NCBI GenBank assembly: GCA_965208745.1
Contig: CBDBPN010000003.1
Location: 1,364,001 to 1,428,000, forward strand
Source: VXNE01 sp965208745
GTDB lineage: Bacteria; Pseudomonadota; Gammaproteobacteria; Pseudomonadales; Azotimanducaceae
Length of the DNA: 64,000 nucleotides
Direction of reading: 5' to 3'
A program made the position numbers and the translations under genes. Below, one piece after another: positions 16,654-26,335 of this stretch. Below the pieces are notes generated by a model, which worked only from the letters and a program-made list of their open reading frames with translations, was not told where the DNA came from and ran no database searches. Numbering within the stretch: the stretch's first letter is position 1; every line of letters begins with the position of its first letter.

Positions 16654-17774
16654 CTGTGCGAGCGGGTCAACGGCCTGGCCAGCTTGATATCGACGACCGC
16701 CTGCCCACCGACTTCAGCCAGGAGTGCACGGCCTTCCTGCTGTGCTTCGGCGGTTTGCGCGTTGAACCAGTCGAGCGTGCGCTGGTGAACCCAGAGGGAG
16801 TACAGACTCGCGCCGTTGCCTAACTCGACGCCACGCACGACCGTCTTGAACCTGCCGACCACGGCCTCGTCCATCTGCTTGGACACCATCGAGCCTTCAG
16901 GCTCGTCTGTCTTGTCCCGTACCCACTCGTTATAGATTTCCGCCGTACGTGGCAGGGACTCTCCAGCGGCTTCAATACACAACCGCAGGAGGTCCGGCGT
17001 TCTGCCCGGCAGTTCGTCATCAGCCGCAAACTCCATCGGAAAGTCAGCGAATTCCGGGCTCTGGACATGCGGCGTGTTCATCGCCTCCGTCCAACGGAAC
17101 ACGCGCGGCGCGCGCTGCTTCATGATCGCGGCCGGTCGCGGGTCACGCGCCATGTGCCCGAAGAGAGGCGCCATCAGGTCAAAGTCGGCGACTGACGGCC
17201 TGCCCCCGAAGAGGTACGGCGTGTCCACGAAATGTTCCTCCAGCAGGTCCAACGTGTCCAGGTAGAGCGACTCAAACAGGGGTATCGCGGCTTCGGTGGC
17301 GCCGAGCCCGTCACGCTTTCCTTCCATGCGATCGGCGATCAGCCGGCCGAAGTGATCGAGCTCCTCGTTGCTGCCCTGGGGCTTGAAGGACCGGCCAAAC
17401 TCGCGGCCGACAAAGCCGTAGTTCTCTTCCATGTAGTTCCAGCGGTAGTGCCACGCCGGCCGGCCTAGCAGCCCGTGGATGAGCACTTCGAACAGGCGAG
17501 CCGCGAGTTGTTGTTTGACACCCGGAGGATAGACGGCGGGCTCGGGGTAGCGCGTCTCCAGTTCATCCATGATGGCTACGGTGTCCTGAATGGCGGTGCC
17601 GTCTGCCAGCTCCACCTGGGGAATGCGGTGATTCAGCGTCTGGGCGCGCACATGCTCCCGGAAGCGCGGGTGTCCCGGCACTCGCTCAACAAACGGAATG
17701 CCTTTCTTCAGGAGGTAGCAGCGTGTTTTGGCGGTCCAGTAGGACGCAAAGGACCCGTACAGGTAGATAGTCAT
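16554..17774 (-). CDS. Large GST-like protein with N-terminal thioredoxin fold
   Basis: 406 residues. The first 80 (MTIYLYGSFASYWTAKTRCY..., IPQVELADGTAIQDTVAIMD) are a glutathione S-transferase N-domain. An all-helical domain follows (LYLDTLDLLEEHFVDTPYLF, PSVADFDLMAPLFGHMARDP). The length is about twice that of a normal GST, as in a poorly characterised group of 400-residue GST-like proteins. It is followed upstream on the same strand by the ABC exporter (16 bp away), so the two are probably cotranscribed, ABC first. Confidence 0.8.
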   Translation of the reverse strand: MTIYLYGSFASYWTAKTRCYLLKKGIPFVERVPGHPRFREHVRAQTLNHRIPQVELADGTAIQDTVAIMDELETRYPEPAVYPPGVKQQLAARLFEVLIHGLLGRPAWHYRWNYMEENYGFVGREFGRSFKPQGSNEELDHFGRLIADRMEGKRDGLGATEAAIPLFESLYLDTLDLLEEHFVDTPYLFGGRPSVADFDLMAPLFGHMARDPRPAAIMKQRAPRVFRWTEAMNTPHVQSPEFADFPMEFAADDELPGRTPDLLRLCIEAAGESLPRTAEIYNEWVRDKTDEPEGSMVSKQMDEAVVGRFKTVVRGVELGNGASLYSLWVHQRTLDWFNAQTAEAQQEGRALLAEVGGQAVVDIKLARPLTRSHSHIALGPARSIGEMRGLLAGMDPGFEREPDRTL

Positions 17775-17790
17775 CGCGTGATTCTCCTTC

Positions 17791-20700
17791 TCAAACCGCC
17801 ATCTGCCGCCCGACGAGGCGGCTGTACAGGCCGCCGCCGGCCATCAACTCCTCGTGTCCGCCCGTTTCCCGGGTACGGCCGGCGTCCAGCACGACGATCC
17901 GGTCGGCGTTGCGTACCGTGGAGAGGCGGTGGGCGATCACGATGGTCGTGCGTTCGGTCATCAGTTCCTCGAGCGCGTGCCGCACCGCCTGCTCGTTCAC
18001 GGCGTCGAGGTGCGAGGTCGCCTCGTCGAGGATGAGCACCTGGGCATCCTTGAGAAACGCCCTTGCAATGGCGACGCGCTGGCGCTGCCCCCCGGACAGG
18101 CGTACCCCGCGCTCGCCGACACGGGTCTCAAGCCCGTCCGGGAGGGCTTCCACGAAAGCGTGGAGCGATGCGCGGCGCACCGCTTCGTCCAACTCCGCCC
18201 CGGTCGCGTCCGGCTTCGCGATCAGGATGTTCGCCCGCAGCGTCTCGTTGAAGAGATACGTGTCCTGCGTGACCAGCGCGATGCGGTCGCGCAGTTCGTC
18301 GAGCCGGTAGTCGCGCAGGTCGTGTCCATCGAGCCGGATGACGCCGGAACCCGGGTCCCGGAAACGCATCAGCAGGTGCGCGGCGGTGGTCTTGCCCGCC
18401 CCGGAAGGACCCACCAGCGCCACCGTCTTGCCCGCCGGCACGGTGAAGGTGGCGCCATCGAGCGCGAGGCGCCCGTTGCCGAAGTAGGAAAACGCCACGT
18501 CGCGGACGTCGATCTCCACGCCCCCCGGACGCGACGGCGCGCCCACGCCGGGGCCGTCGGTCACCGCCTCGACCTCGTTGTGGACCGCGTAGAGCCGCCG
18601 CGTCGCACCCAGCGTGTCGGCGAGTTGCCGGCCGATGTGGGCAATCTCGGACACCGGCAGGAAGGCCGCCATCCCGAGCAGGGTCAGCATGGGCAGGATC
18701 GCGGGATCGAGCGCTTCGGCGGCGACCAGATGCGCGCCGGTCGCTACCACCACGAGCCCGCCGAGACCGGTGACGGCTTCCAGGATGGCGGTCTGCTTCG
18801 AGAGATCGGCAAAGAACGGCAGCCGCAGCCCCGTGTGCCGCTCGATGCGCGCGACGAACTCGGCCCCGCGCGCCTGATCGCGCTGGAACGCGAGTATCTC
18901 CGGCAAGCCCTGCACGGTGTCCACCGCGTGCGCGTTCATGTCGCCGAAAGCCTCCCGGGCCCGCGAACCCAGGACGTCGATGCGGCGCCGGGCGAGAAAG
19001 GGGCTCAACGCCACCACCGCCAGAAACGGGGCGAGGGCCAGCGCCATCGGCCAGCCGAACCACGCGAGCGTGCCGACCGCCGCGGCGGGAACCAGCACCG
19101 CCACCAGTGACGGCGCCACGGTGTGTGCGAAGAAGTACTCGACCAGTTCGACGTCGTGCGTGGCCATCCCCACCAGGTCGCCGGTGCGGCGGCGGACGAG
19201 GTATGCCGGGGCGAGGCGCTCCAGCTTGTCGAACAGGGCGATGCGCATCTCCGCGAGCATGCGGAACGCCATGTCGTGCGCGAACCACGACTCGAGCCAG
19301 TGGAGCAAGCCGGCGAGCGGCGCGACGACCGCGAGCGCGACCAGGTACTCCGCGTACGCCTCGCCCCGCTTCACCGCCGCCACCGCGAGGGCGCCGCCCA
19401 CCCCGACACCGATCAGGGCCGCCACCCTGGCGATCCCCAACCCCAGCACGATGGAGAACTTCGCCTTCCACGGGACGACGTGGCGCAGTAGTTCGCGGAA
19501 CACGCCGGTCCACCCCAGGCCCTCGGCGCGGAGGATGGCGTCGGTCGGCTCGTCGTGCGCACTCGCGCCGTCCGCGTGGAGGTCCTCAAGTGGAGTTTCG
19601 GTCGGGATCGCGATCTCATCGACCGCCGAAAGCGACGCATCGGACCGTACGCTCTCCTCGGCCTGTGCCCCCATCAGCCGAAAGTACGTGCCCCGCGCAC
19701 GCATCAGCGACGCGTGGTCCCCGGTCTCGACAACGGCCCCCCGATCGAGCACCAGGATGCGGTCGGCCCCGATCACGCTCGACAGCCGGTGCGCGAAGAC
19801 CAGCGTCGTGCGGCCTTGCATCAGCCGGTCGAGGGCGGACTGGATGACCGCCTCGTTCTCGGCGTCGACAGCGGAAAGCGCCTCGTCGAGGATGAGTATC
19901 GGCGCGTCGCGAAGCACGGCGCGGGCGATCGCGACCCGCTGACGCTGCCCGCCGGAGAGCTTGATACCGCGCTCCCCGATCACGGTGGCATAGCCGTTCG
20001 GCAGCCGCGTGATGAACTCGTGTGCGTTCGCGGCGCGCGCGGCTCCCTCGAGTTCCTCCATGCTCGCGTCGGCCTTGCCGAAGCGCAGGTTGTCCTCGAC
20101 CGTGCCGTGAAACAGGTAAGTGTCCTGGTTGACGACCGCAACGTTGGCGTAGACGTCGTCCGCGCGCAGGCTGCGCAGATCGTGGCCGCCGACCCGAACG
20201 ACGCCGTTGTCCGGGTCGTGGAAGCGCAGCAGCAGGCGCACGATGGTGGACTTCCCCGCCCCGCTCTCCCCGACGAAGCCGACCCGTTCCCCGGCGTCCA
20301 CGTGGAACGAAAGCCCCCGGTGCGCGGCACGGCGTCCGCCGGGGTACGCAAAGGACACGTCGTCGAACTCCACGAACGGGGCGAGGGGCTCGGCGAGGTC
20401 GACCGGCGCGGTCGGCGGCGCCACGCTCGGGCGCGCGTCGAGCAACGCGAAGATGTCGTCCGCCGCGGCGCGGCTCATCATGGCGTTGTGCAGGAGCGCC
20501 CGCAGGTCGCGCTGCGGCCGGAACACCTCGATGCCCATCATCAGCACGATCAGCAGCACCTCGAGGCTCATCTCGCCCCCGGAGACGCGCGAGGCCCCAA
20601 GCGCGAGCACCGCGGCGGTGCCGACGGCAATGCCGGTGTCGGTGAGCCCGCGGGTCGCGGTATTGCTCGCGAGCACCCACATCGTGCTGCGGAACACCTC

Positions 20701-21444
20701 GCGCGCACGCTCGGCCAAGAGCCGCCCGCGGACGGCGCCCTGCCCGAATGCCTTGAGGGTGGCGAGCCCCTGAATCGCGTCGAGGAACTCCGCCGCGAAG
20801 GCGCGGTACGCCCGGGACCGCCGCATGCTGCTCTGGGCCTCGTGGCGCTGAAACGCCAGCGGCGCGAACAGCGTGAACATCGCGAAACCAAACATCAGCA
20901 ACGCCACCGGCACGTCGTAGAAGGCGAGCGCCACCACGACGACGACCGGCGTGAGCAGCGCGACGAGGAGCTGCGGGAGGTACTGGCCGAAGTACGTCTC
21001 GAGCTGCTCGACGCCGTCGATCATCGAGATCATCACCGCCCCGGTCCGCTCCAGTCCGAAGTGGGCGGGGCCGAGCGCGACCACCTTGGCGTACAGGCGC
21101 TTGCGCAACGCCAACTGCACCCGGATCGCGGTGCGGTGCGCGACCATGGCCCGCGTGTGCTCGATCCACCCGCGCAGCGCCATCACCACCGCCACCGCGG
21201 CGAGAGGCGCCAGCAGGTCCGCGAACGTGTCCCCGGTGAAGACCCGCGCCAGGAGCCACCCGAGCAGCGCGAGGCGGCCGATCCCCACGAGCGACGAGGC
21301 GACCCCCATGGCGACGGTCCACGCGATGCGGGCGCGCACGCCACGGGTGAACTGCCAGAGGCGGGGGTCGAAGAGCATGCGGCGGGCGGCCGGTCCTGGT
21401 ACGTCGTTGCCGCATGCGATGGTAGCGCCTTGCGCAACACGCAT
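17791..21444 (-). CDS. Fused double ABC exporter (two TMD-NBD halves), CydDC-like
   Basis: 1,217 residues: membrane domain, nucleotide-binding domain, membrane domain, nucleotide-binding domain. Walker A motifs are GESGAGKST and GPSGAGKTT. LSGGQRQRVAIARA occurs in both halves, with Walker B LILDEA in each. The layout is that of a full type IV exporter in one chain; the halves resemble CydD/CydC thiol exporters and lipid or drug exporters, usually separate genes of about 560-600 residues. Both ATP sites look competent. ATG 21444 has GGAGAG upstream; Met23 (21378) is an alternative start. The substrate is unknown. The GST-like gene downstream hints at thiol or xenobiotic transport. Confidence 0.88.
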   Translation of the reverse strand: MRVAQGATIACGNDVPGPAARRMLFDPRLWQFTRGVRARIAWTVAMGVASSLVGIGRLALLGWLLARVFTGDTFADLLAPLAAVAVVMALRGWIEHTRAMVAHRTAIRVQLALRKRLYAKVVALGPAHFGLERTGAVMISMIDGVEQLETYFGQYLPQLLVALLTPVVVVVALAFYDVPVALLMFGFAMFTLFAPLAFQRHEAQSSMRRSRAYRAFAAEFLDAIQGLATLKAFGQGAVRGRLLAERAREVFRSTMWVLASNTATRGLTDTGIAVGTAAVLALGASRVSGGEMSLEVLLIVLMMGIEVFRPQRDLRALLHNAMMSRAAADDIFALLDARPSVAPPTAPVDLAEPLAPFVEFDDVSFAYPGGRRAAHRGLSFHVDAGERVGFVGESGAGKSTIVRLLLRFHDPDNGVVRVGGHDLRSLRADDVYANVAVVNQDTYLFHGTVEDNLRFGKADASMEELEGAARAANAHEFITRLPNGYATVIGERGIKLSGGQRQRVAIARAVLRDAPILILDEALSAVDAENEAVIQSALDRLMQGRTTLVFAHRLSSVIGADRILVLDRGAVVETGDHASLMRARGTYFRLMGAQAEESVRSDASLSAVDEIAIPTETPLEDLHADGASAHDEPTDAILRAEGLGWTGVFRELLRHVVPWKAKFSIVLGLGIARVAALIGVGVGGALAVAAVKRGEAYAEYLVALAVVAPLAGLLHWLESWFAHDMAFRMLAEMRIALFDKLERLAPAYLVRRRTGDLVGMATHDVELVEYFFAHTVAPSLVAVLVPAAAVGTLAWFGWPMALALAPFLAVVALSPFLARRRIDVLGSRAREAFGDMNAHAVDTVQGLPEILAFQRDQARGAEFVARIERHTGLRLPFFADLSKQTAILEAVTGLGGLVVVATGAHLVAAEALDPAILPMLTLLGMAAFLPVSEIAHIGRQLADTLGATRRLYAVHNEVEAVTDGPGVGAPSRPGGVEIDVRDVAFSYFGNGRLALDGATFTVPAGKTVALVGPSGAGKTTAAHLLMRFRDPGSGVIRLDGHDLRDYRLDELRDRIALVTQDTYLFNETLRANILIAKPDATGAELDEAVRRASLHAFVEALPDGLETRVGERGVRLSGGQRQRVAIARAFLKDAQVLILDEATSHLDAVNEQAVRHALEELMTERTTIVIAHRLSTVRNADRIVVLDAGRTRETGGHEELMAGGGLYSRLVGRQMAV

Positions 21445-21504
21445 GGCGGACTCTCTCCAGGCCCGTTGCCGGCGCTGTCACCGCACGGCCATGGCCGCCG
21501 AGGG

Positions 21505-22536
21505 CTATGGAGTCCTCAACAGTCGCCGGCGCACCACGATGTCACACTCCTCCTCACGGCATCGCAGCTCGCCGTTGTCGTTGCGTTCCATGGCGCCAAC
21601 CGAGCGGAAGCTCCGATCGAGCACCCTCTCCTCAGGGCGCGGCCCTGGTTGATCTCGCCGAGCTTGACCTCGGTGACCGCACCGAGATCCTGCCCGTCCA
21701 CCACCAGCCGTCCAACGATTGCGTGCCGCCAATACCGGTAGCTGCCACGGTAAAACGCGGTGGTCCTGATGTCGTCGTTGTCTTCGCTCAGGTCGCGCGT
21801 GAACCTGACGGCCACGGTCCCGAACGCGGTGTCCACCGCAAAGTCGCCGCGATGATCCCTCGGCATGGTCGCAACCTTCACCAGCACGGCGGGATCCACG
21901 CGCGCGAACGCCGCCTTCCACTCGTCCGCGGAGGCCGGTATCCGTCCGTTCACGATCCTGGTCGTGTGTATCCGGTTCGCCCGCGCGGCCAGTTCCGTCT
22001 CCACCGCAGCCGGCAACGCCGTCGAGTTGGTCACGACCAGGGGGGAGTACCGGAGTCTGCGGGATATTGTCCTTTCGATACGTCTCGCCACCGACGGTTA
22101 CGGCATGGTGGAGCATGAAGACCGTTCTCAGGTACTTGCCATCGTATTGACCGTCGCACCAGATGTCGCACTGGCTGAAGCGCGAACTGTAGAGCCGGAG
22201 TACCGTGTTGTCTCCGAGACGCCATCGCCCCGAGGCGCGTGTCGGGAGGAACTCCGCGCCGTCGCCCATGGTGGCCGGGACGCGGAAGCCGCCCGTCCTC
22301 GCAGCCTGTGCAGGAAAGGTCGTCGCATCGTTGGCCGATCCCGGGTAGAGAAAAAAGGCGAAGTCGCCGCCGACGTCTATCCGCACCGGGACGCCCTGGA
22401 CATTCGTTTCGCCCCGGATGTCGTGGAACAGCGAATGGTTGTCGCTGGCGCCGACGCCGCTTCGATCTTGCACGTGGTTCCAGTGCCAGTGTAGGCGTGT
22501 ATGCTCAACCCCTGCCTTCCGGGTCGAGGGGATCAT
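21505..22536 (-). pseudogene. Unknown protein gene with two compensating frameshifts
   Basis: Three consecutive segments read as natural protein but in two frames. Frame 1 (about 22500 to 22045): GVPVRIDVGGDFAFFLYPGS through FSQCDIWCDGQYDGKYLRTV to KDNIPQTP. Frame 2 (about 22045 to 21635): YSPLVVTNSTALPAAVETEL through FARVDPAVLVKVATMPRDHR to VTEVKLGEINQG. Then frame 1 again: PEERVLDRSFRSVGAMERND to the stop at 21505. The first shift falls in a run of six G (22040-22045), the second near 21632. I recognise no family. The start is uncertain; ATG 22536 overlaps the divergent TauD start. A sequencing homopolymer error is possible. Confidence 0.55.
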
Positions 22537-23356
22537 GTCCGCAACGCTCCAGCCGATCGCCACGGGTTCACTCCAGGCGGAACTGATGACCGGCCACACG
22601 GGCGTGCGCATCACCGGGGTGGCCATCCCCGAGATGACCGACGACCAGGTCGAGGAGGTGCGCCGGCTGGTCGGCGAGTACTGCGTGGGCGTGTTCCCGG
22701 GGCAGCACCTCACGCCCGTGGAACAGCGCGACTTCATCGGCCGTTTCGGCAAGGTCACCGTCACGCCCGGGGTCGACATGCGAACCGACTACGACATGGT
22801 GCACAAGGTCATGAACCGCGGCGATCCGGGCCAGCCTGCGTCCGGCGGCTTCCATACCGACACCTGCTTCGTCGAGAGACCGCCGTCGTTCTCGTCCCTG
22901 AACCCCATCGAAGTGCCCCGCCACGGCGGCGACACGATGTTCTGCAACCAGTACATGGCCTACGACAGCCTGTCCGACGTGATGAAGGGATGGCTCCGGG
23001 GCCTGCGCCTGAAGCACGTGGTCAGCGGCACCGACCGGCCCGAGGAGTGTCCGGACCCGGTCTGGCACCCGGCGGTCCGGACGCACCCGGTCACGGGGCG
23101 CAAGGCGCTGTACGTCACGTTCGCGGACCGCTGCGTCGAGGCGGAGGGGATGACGCCGGCCGAGGGCAGGAACCTGATCGACTTCCTCTACCGGCACTCC
23201 CTCAGGGACCACGCGATGTACCGTCATCGCTGGCAGGTCGGCGACTTCGCGATGTGGGACAACCGCTGCGCGCTGCACGCGGCGGTCTACGACCACGGCG
23301 ACCAGCCGCGGGTCATGTACCGGGTGATGTGCGAGGGCGAGAAGCCGTACGAGTAG
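22535..23356 (+). CDS. TauD/TfdA-family Fe(II)/2-oxoglutarate dioxygenase
   Basis: 273 residues from ATG 22535. Iron ligands are His107 and Asp109 in GGFHTDTCF and the distal His248 in DNRCALHAA; Arg259 in QPRVMYR should bind 2-oxoglutarate. The family hydroxylates taurine, aryloxyacetates and many carboxylated substrates. It starts a plus-strand series of five genes that includes two further oxygenase families. The following PPOX-fold gene begins 58 bp on. Confidence 0.9.
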   Translation: MSATLQPIATGSLQAELMTGHTGVRITGVAIPEMTDDQVEEVRRLVGEYCVGVFPGQHLTPVEQRDFIGRFGKVTVTPGVDMRTDYDMVHKVMNRGDPGQPASGGFHTDTCFVERPPSFSSLNPIEVPRHGGDTMFCNQYMAYDSLSDVMKGWLRGLRLKHVVSGTDRPEECPDPVWHPAVRTHPVTGRKALYVTFADRCVEAEGMTPAEGRNLIDFLYRHSLRDHAMYRHRWQVGDFAMWDNRCALHAAVYDHGDQPRVMYRVMCEGEKPYE

Positions 23357-23414
23357 CGGTCGCCGCTACGCCACAGTAGTCTTCGCCGGGATCATCGGAA
23401 AAGGGCAACAGACC

Positions 23415-23870
23415 ATGGGCGTCGCAACCATGACCAGGGCGGAGCGGGAGGCGTTTCTCGCGGAGACCCGTTACGGCGTCCTCAGCGTCGCAAGAGAAGG
23501 TCGCGGCCCAGTCTCCGTGCCGATCTGGCATCGCTGGGACGCCGAACATGGCGAACTGCGCTTCACCAGCGGCCTCTACTCGAAGAAAGGCAAGGCGCTT
23601 GTCGCCGCGGGCCGGGCGAGCTACACAGTCCATGACCCCGACCTGGAAAGGGGGAGATACGTCATGGTCGAGGGCCCCGTCACATACGACGAGGACTTCG
23701 ACATCGACGTGGAGCTCATCGGGGTCGGAAAACGTTACCAGGGCGACGAGCGCGGCGAGGCCTACGTGAGAAGCACGTACATGGACGGCGACAACGTCCT
23801 CTACCACATCGTGCTGTGGAGGATCGCCGCCGCAACCTGGCTGAGCTTCGACACGGCAAAGCTCGGCTGA
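23415..23870 (+). CDS. Pyridoxamine-phosphate-oxidase-fold flavin-binding protein
   Basis: 151 residues. The split-barrel start (AFLAETRYGVLSVAREGRGP, PVSVPIWHRWD) and ALVAAGRASYTVHDPDLERG are typical of the PPOX/F420-binding family that binds FMN, F420 or haem. It is shorter than true PdxH, so it is probably a small oxidoreductase. It lies between TauD and PhyH genes in the same direction, 16 bp before the latter. Confidence 0.82.
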   Translation: MGVATMTRAEREAFLAETRYGVLSVAREGRGPVSVPIWHRWDAEHGELRFTSGLYSKKGKALVAAGRASYTVHDPDLERGRYVMVEGPVTYDEDFDIDVELIGVGKRYQGDERGEAYVRSTYMDGDNVLYHIVLWRIAAATWLSFDTAKLG

Positions 23871-23886
23871 GCGCCGGGGGAAACGG

Positions 23887-24708
23887 ATGGTCATGCAAAA
23901 GCCTGCACAGGACCAGATAGAGCGCTACGCGCAAGACGGCGTGTACCTGGCCGAACAGTTGCTCACGCCGGCGCAGCTCGAGAAGGCAAGGTCCTGCTAC
24001 GACTACGTGCGGGCCAACCCCAGCCGGAGCGCCCTGACCGCCTTCGCCGGCACCGAGCACGAGCACTTCGTCGATCAGACGAATCCCGAGTCCTGGAAGC
24101 TCGGCTTGCGGGAACTGGTGCGCGAGGCGTCCTTTGCCGAATACCTGGCGGAGCTATGGGGATCGGAGCATGTCTGGTACTTCGGCGAGGAGTACTTCGC
24201 CAAGGAGGGCGGCAAGGTTTCTCACACGCCGTGGCACCAGGATCACTCCGTTTTTCCTGTGGCCGGCTGGCACTGGGTCAACCTGTGGATCCCCTTCGAG
24301 CCCCTGCCCGCGCACAACTCGCTCGGGGTCGTGCGGGGGTCGCATCGGGGCAAGCTCTATAACGGCACAACGTACACCGACGCCGACGACATGACCAAGC
24401 CGCTGTACCCGGACTCCGACTACGAGCGGCTGCCCGACATAGAGGCGGACCTCGAGCGCGATCCGGACGCATGGGACGTGGTGTCGTTCGAGACGCGGCC
24501 GGGAGACGTCGTCGTGGTCCATCCCTACTGCCTGCATGGCCGCGCACCGATCGACGCGCGAACCCCGGATCGCCATACCCTCGTCCTGCGTTTCTTCGGC
24601 GATGACGTTACCTATAGCCCCTTGCCGGGCCCCCACGACTGGCTCGACCTCGAGAGCGAGGTGACCGGTGCGCCGCTCCGCTCCCCGGCGTTCGTTCAGC
24701 TCCGGTGA
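23887..24708 (+). CDS. Phytanoyl-CoA dioxygenase (PhyH) family protein
   Basis: 273 residues. The iron site is WHQDHS (His117, Asp119) plus the distal CLHGRAP His, followed by PDRHTLVLRFFGDDVTYSPL with the 2-oxoglutarate Arg. It differs clearly from the PhyH at 1641 and belongs to the branch with SHTPWHQD. Its stop overlaps the GTG start of the next gene (GTGA, 24705-24708), indicating translational coupling with the CmcJ/NvfI-like protein. Confidence 0.9.
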   Translation: MVMQKPAQDQIERYAQDGVYLAEQLLTPAQLEKARSCYDYVRANPSRSALTAFAGTEHEHFVDQTNPESWKLGLRELVREASFAEYLAELWGSEHVWYFGEEYFAKEGGKVSHTPWHQDHSVFPVAGWHWVNLWIPFEPLPAHNSLGVVRGSHRGKLYNGTTYTDADDMTKPLYPDSDYERLPDIEADLERDPDAWDVVSFETRPGDVVVVHPYCLHGRAPIDARTPDRHTLVLRFFGDDVTYSPLPGPHDWLDLESEVTGAPLRSPAFVQLR

Positions 24709-25715
24709 CCGCGGCCGACCGGTCCGTCACGGCAAAGCTGGCGGGCTTCTACAAGCCGGGCGCCGACGCCTGCCAGTTCGGGGACAGCGGCTGGATGTAC
24801 GACATGTTCGCGCGGGGCCGAGCTTGGCGGGCCATTCCCAAGTTCCTCTCGTGGTGCGTCTCCGGCAACGTGATCGCCACCCTGAAGTGGATGACCACCG
24901 AAGGCCACGCAACGACGATCCACGACGCCAGGGTTCTCGAAGCGCGGGAGGGCCTGTCGAAGGCCGAGTTCTTTCACAAGTTCGGCTTCGTGCTGCTCGA
25001 CCACCGCTCCGCGATGACCGCCTCCGACTGGCTCGACAGCGGCGAAGCGTTCCTGGTCGACGAGACCGGGACGGGGGCGGAGGAGCAGGCCCGCTTCTAC
25101 ATGGCCGCCGACACGCCCGCGAAAAGAATCTACGCCGCGGAGTGTGAAGCGCTGCTCCGCGAACTCTTCCCGGGCGCACACGACTTCTTCCTGCCCGGAC
25201 TCGGCGTCCGCCGGGGACCCGACTTCTACAACCTGTACGGCGCGACGGTCCACGCCGATTTCCCCGTGGAGTTCGAACTGGCGGGCGAAATGAATCCCTG
25301 GTCCGACCTCAAGCGTCAGCGGGAGATCTTCCTCGAGAGCGACGCTTCGGAGTTCTACCAGGTGAACTTCTGGCGTCCGGTGCTGCCGATGGAAGGACCG
25401 GTCAAGGCCAACCCGCTCTGTTTCGGGGACCCGCGGACTTTCCGGAGCGAGGACCTGATCAAGGCGGAGATGACCGGACAGGTTTCCGGGGGACAGATGT
25501 ACCTCGCGGCCAGGCACCACCCGGACCAGGCGTATTACTACTATCCCGACATGACCACCGACGAGGTGCTGCTGTTCCGGAACGCGCACTACCGCAAGGG
25601 AGACGAAGACAACGGCGATGTGCCGGTGTTTCACTCGGCGTTCGCGCACCCGGAAACGCCGAAGGATGCCGAACCGCGCCGGAGTTTCGAGTACCGCGTC
25701 GGGTTCCTTCTGTAG
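24705..25715 (+). CDS. CmcJ/NvfI-family oxidoreductase
   Basis: 336 residues from GTG 24705. Family marks are ATVHADFPVEFE (probable HxD), QVNFWRPVLPMEGPVKANPL, YYYPDMTTDEVLLFRNAHY and HSAFAHPETPKDAEPRRSFE. CmcJ/NvfI proteins are Fe/2-oxoglutarate-like oxygenases seen in cephamycin methoxylation and fungal meroterpenoid pathways. It is translationally coupled to the preceding PhyH gene, so the two may act on one substrate. The gene is intact. Confidence 0.82.
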   Translation: MTAADRSVTAKLAGFYKPGADACQFGDSGWMYDMFARGRAWRAIPKFLSWCVSGNVIATLKWMTTEGHATTIHDARVLEAREGLSKAEFFHKFGFVLLDHRSAMTASDWLDSGEAFLVDETGTGAEEQARFYMAADTPAKRIYAAECEALLRELFPGAHDFFLPGLGVRRGPDFYNLYGATVHADFPVEFELAGEMNPWSDLKRQREIFLESDASEFYQVNFWRPVLPMEGPVKANPLCFGDPRTFRSEDLIKAEMTGQVSGGQMYLAARHHPDQAYYYYPDMTTDEVLLFRNAHYRKGDEDNGDVPVFHSAFAHPETPKDAEPRRSFEYRVGFLL

Positions 25716-25728
25716 GCCCCGTGGCCTC

Positions 25729-26211
25729 TTGGACAAGCTGCAGTTGGAACTGGTCGAGTATCGGCCGGAGTACGCACTGGAACTCGTAAAGATGTGGCGC
25801 CGATCGTTCCAGCGCGCCATGGGGCTGCAGGAACAGGACAACTTCGGGGAAACGTCCGCGCAACTGGACTTCCTGTCGGCCATGGACCCCGCGACCATCC
25901 ACGTCGCCATGGATCCCCCATCAAGCACCGTCCTCGGCTTCATGGTCCTGTCGGGAGCGAAGCTGGACCACCTTTACGTTCACGTGGACTACCAGGGGCT
26001 GGGGCTCGGCACAACGCTGTTGAACCTGGCCAAGCGGAAGTCTCCGGCCGGAATCGAGTTGTTTACCTTCCAGCGCAACCAGGCCGCACAGGACTTCTAC
26101 CGACGCAGGGGTTTCCACGAGGTCGAGCGCGGCTTCGCCGGCTTCGACGACAATCCCTGGGCGGCCAACAGGGAGCAGTTGGCGGACATCAAGTTCAGAT
26201 GGGAGCCCTGA
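25729..26211 (+). CDS. GNAT-family N-acetyltransferase
   Basis: About 160 residues from a TTG at 25729; a second TTG at 25744 is equally possible. No ATG lies near. The acetyl-CoA binding core is clear: LDHLYVHVDYQGLGLGTTLL (a Q/RxxGxG/A variant) and LFTFQRNQAAQDFYRRRGFH. It starts 13 bp after the CmcJ/NvfI-like stop, so it probably ends the operon. The acceptor substrate is unknown. Confidence 0.8.
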   Translation: MDKLQLELVEYRPEYALELVKMWRRSFQRAMGLQEQDNFGETSAQLDFLSAMDPATIHVAMDPPSSTVLGFMVLSGAKLDHLYVHVDYQGLGLGTTLLNLAKRKSPAGIELFTFQRNQAAQDFYRRRGFHEVERGFAGFDDNPWAANREQLADIKFRWEP

Positions 26212-26240
26212 TTCGTGCAGGAGAACGACCTACGACCGCG

Positions 26241-26261
26241 TGCTATGTTGCCACCATAGCA
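26241..26261. promoter_or_regulatory. Inverted repeat TGCTATG-7-CATAGCA
   Basis: Perfect 7-bp arms around a 7-bp centre in the 124-bp gap between the GNAT and STAS genes. It may be a regulator site or the base of an RNA hairpin; nothing else in the gap is recognisable. Confidence 0.35.
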
Positions 26262-26335
26262 GGAGTGGTCGGACTCGACGTGGCGTGCACGCAAGAGCCG
26301 AGTTGCCCGACCGCGGAGTTTGAGCCGAAGCGTAC

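Noticed and set aside
22535..25715. Oxygenase cluster as a complete antibiotic biosynthesis gene cluster
   Set aside because: No NRPS, PKS, terpene or RiPP core gene in the window; only tailoring-type enzymes.
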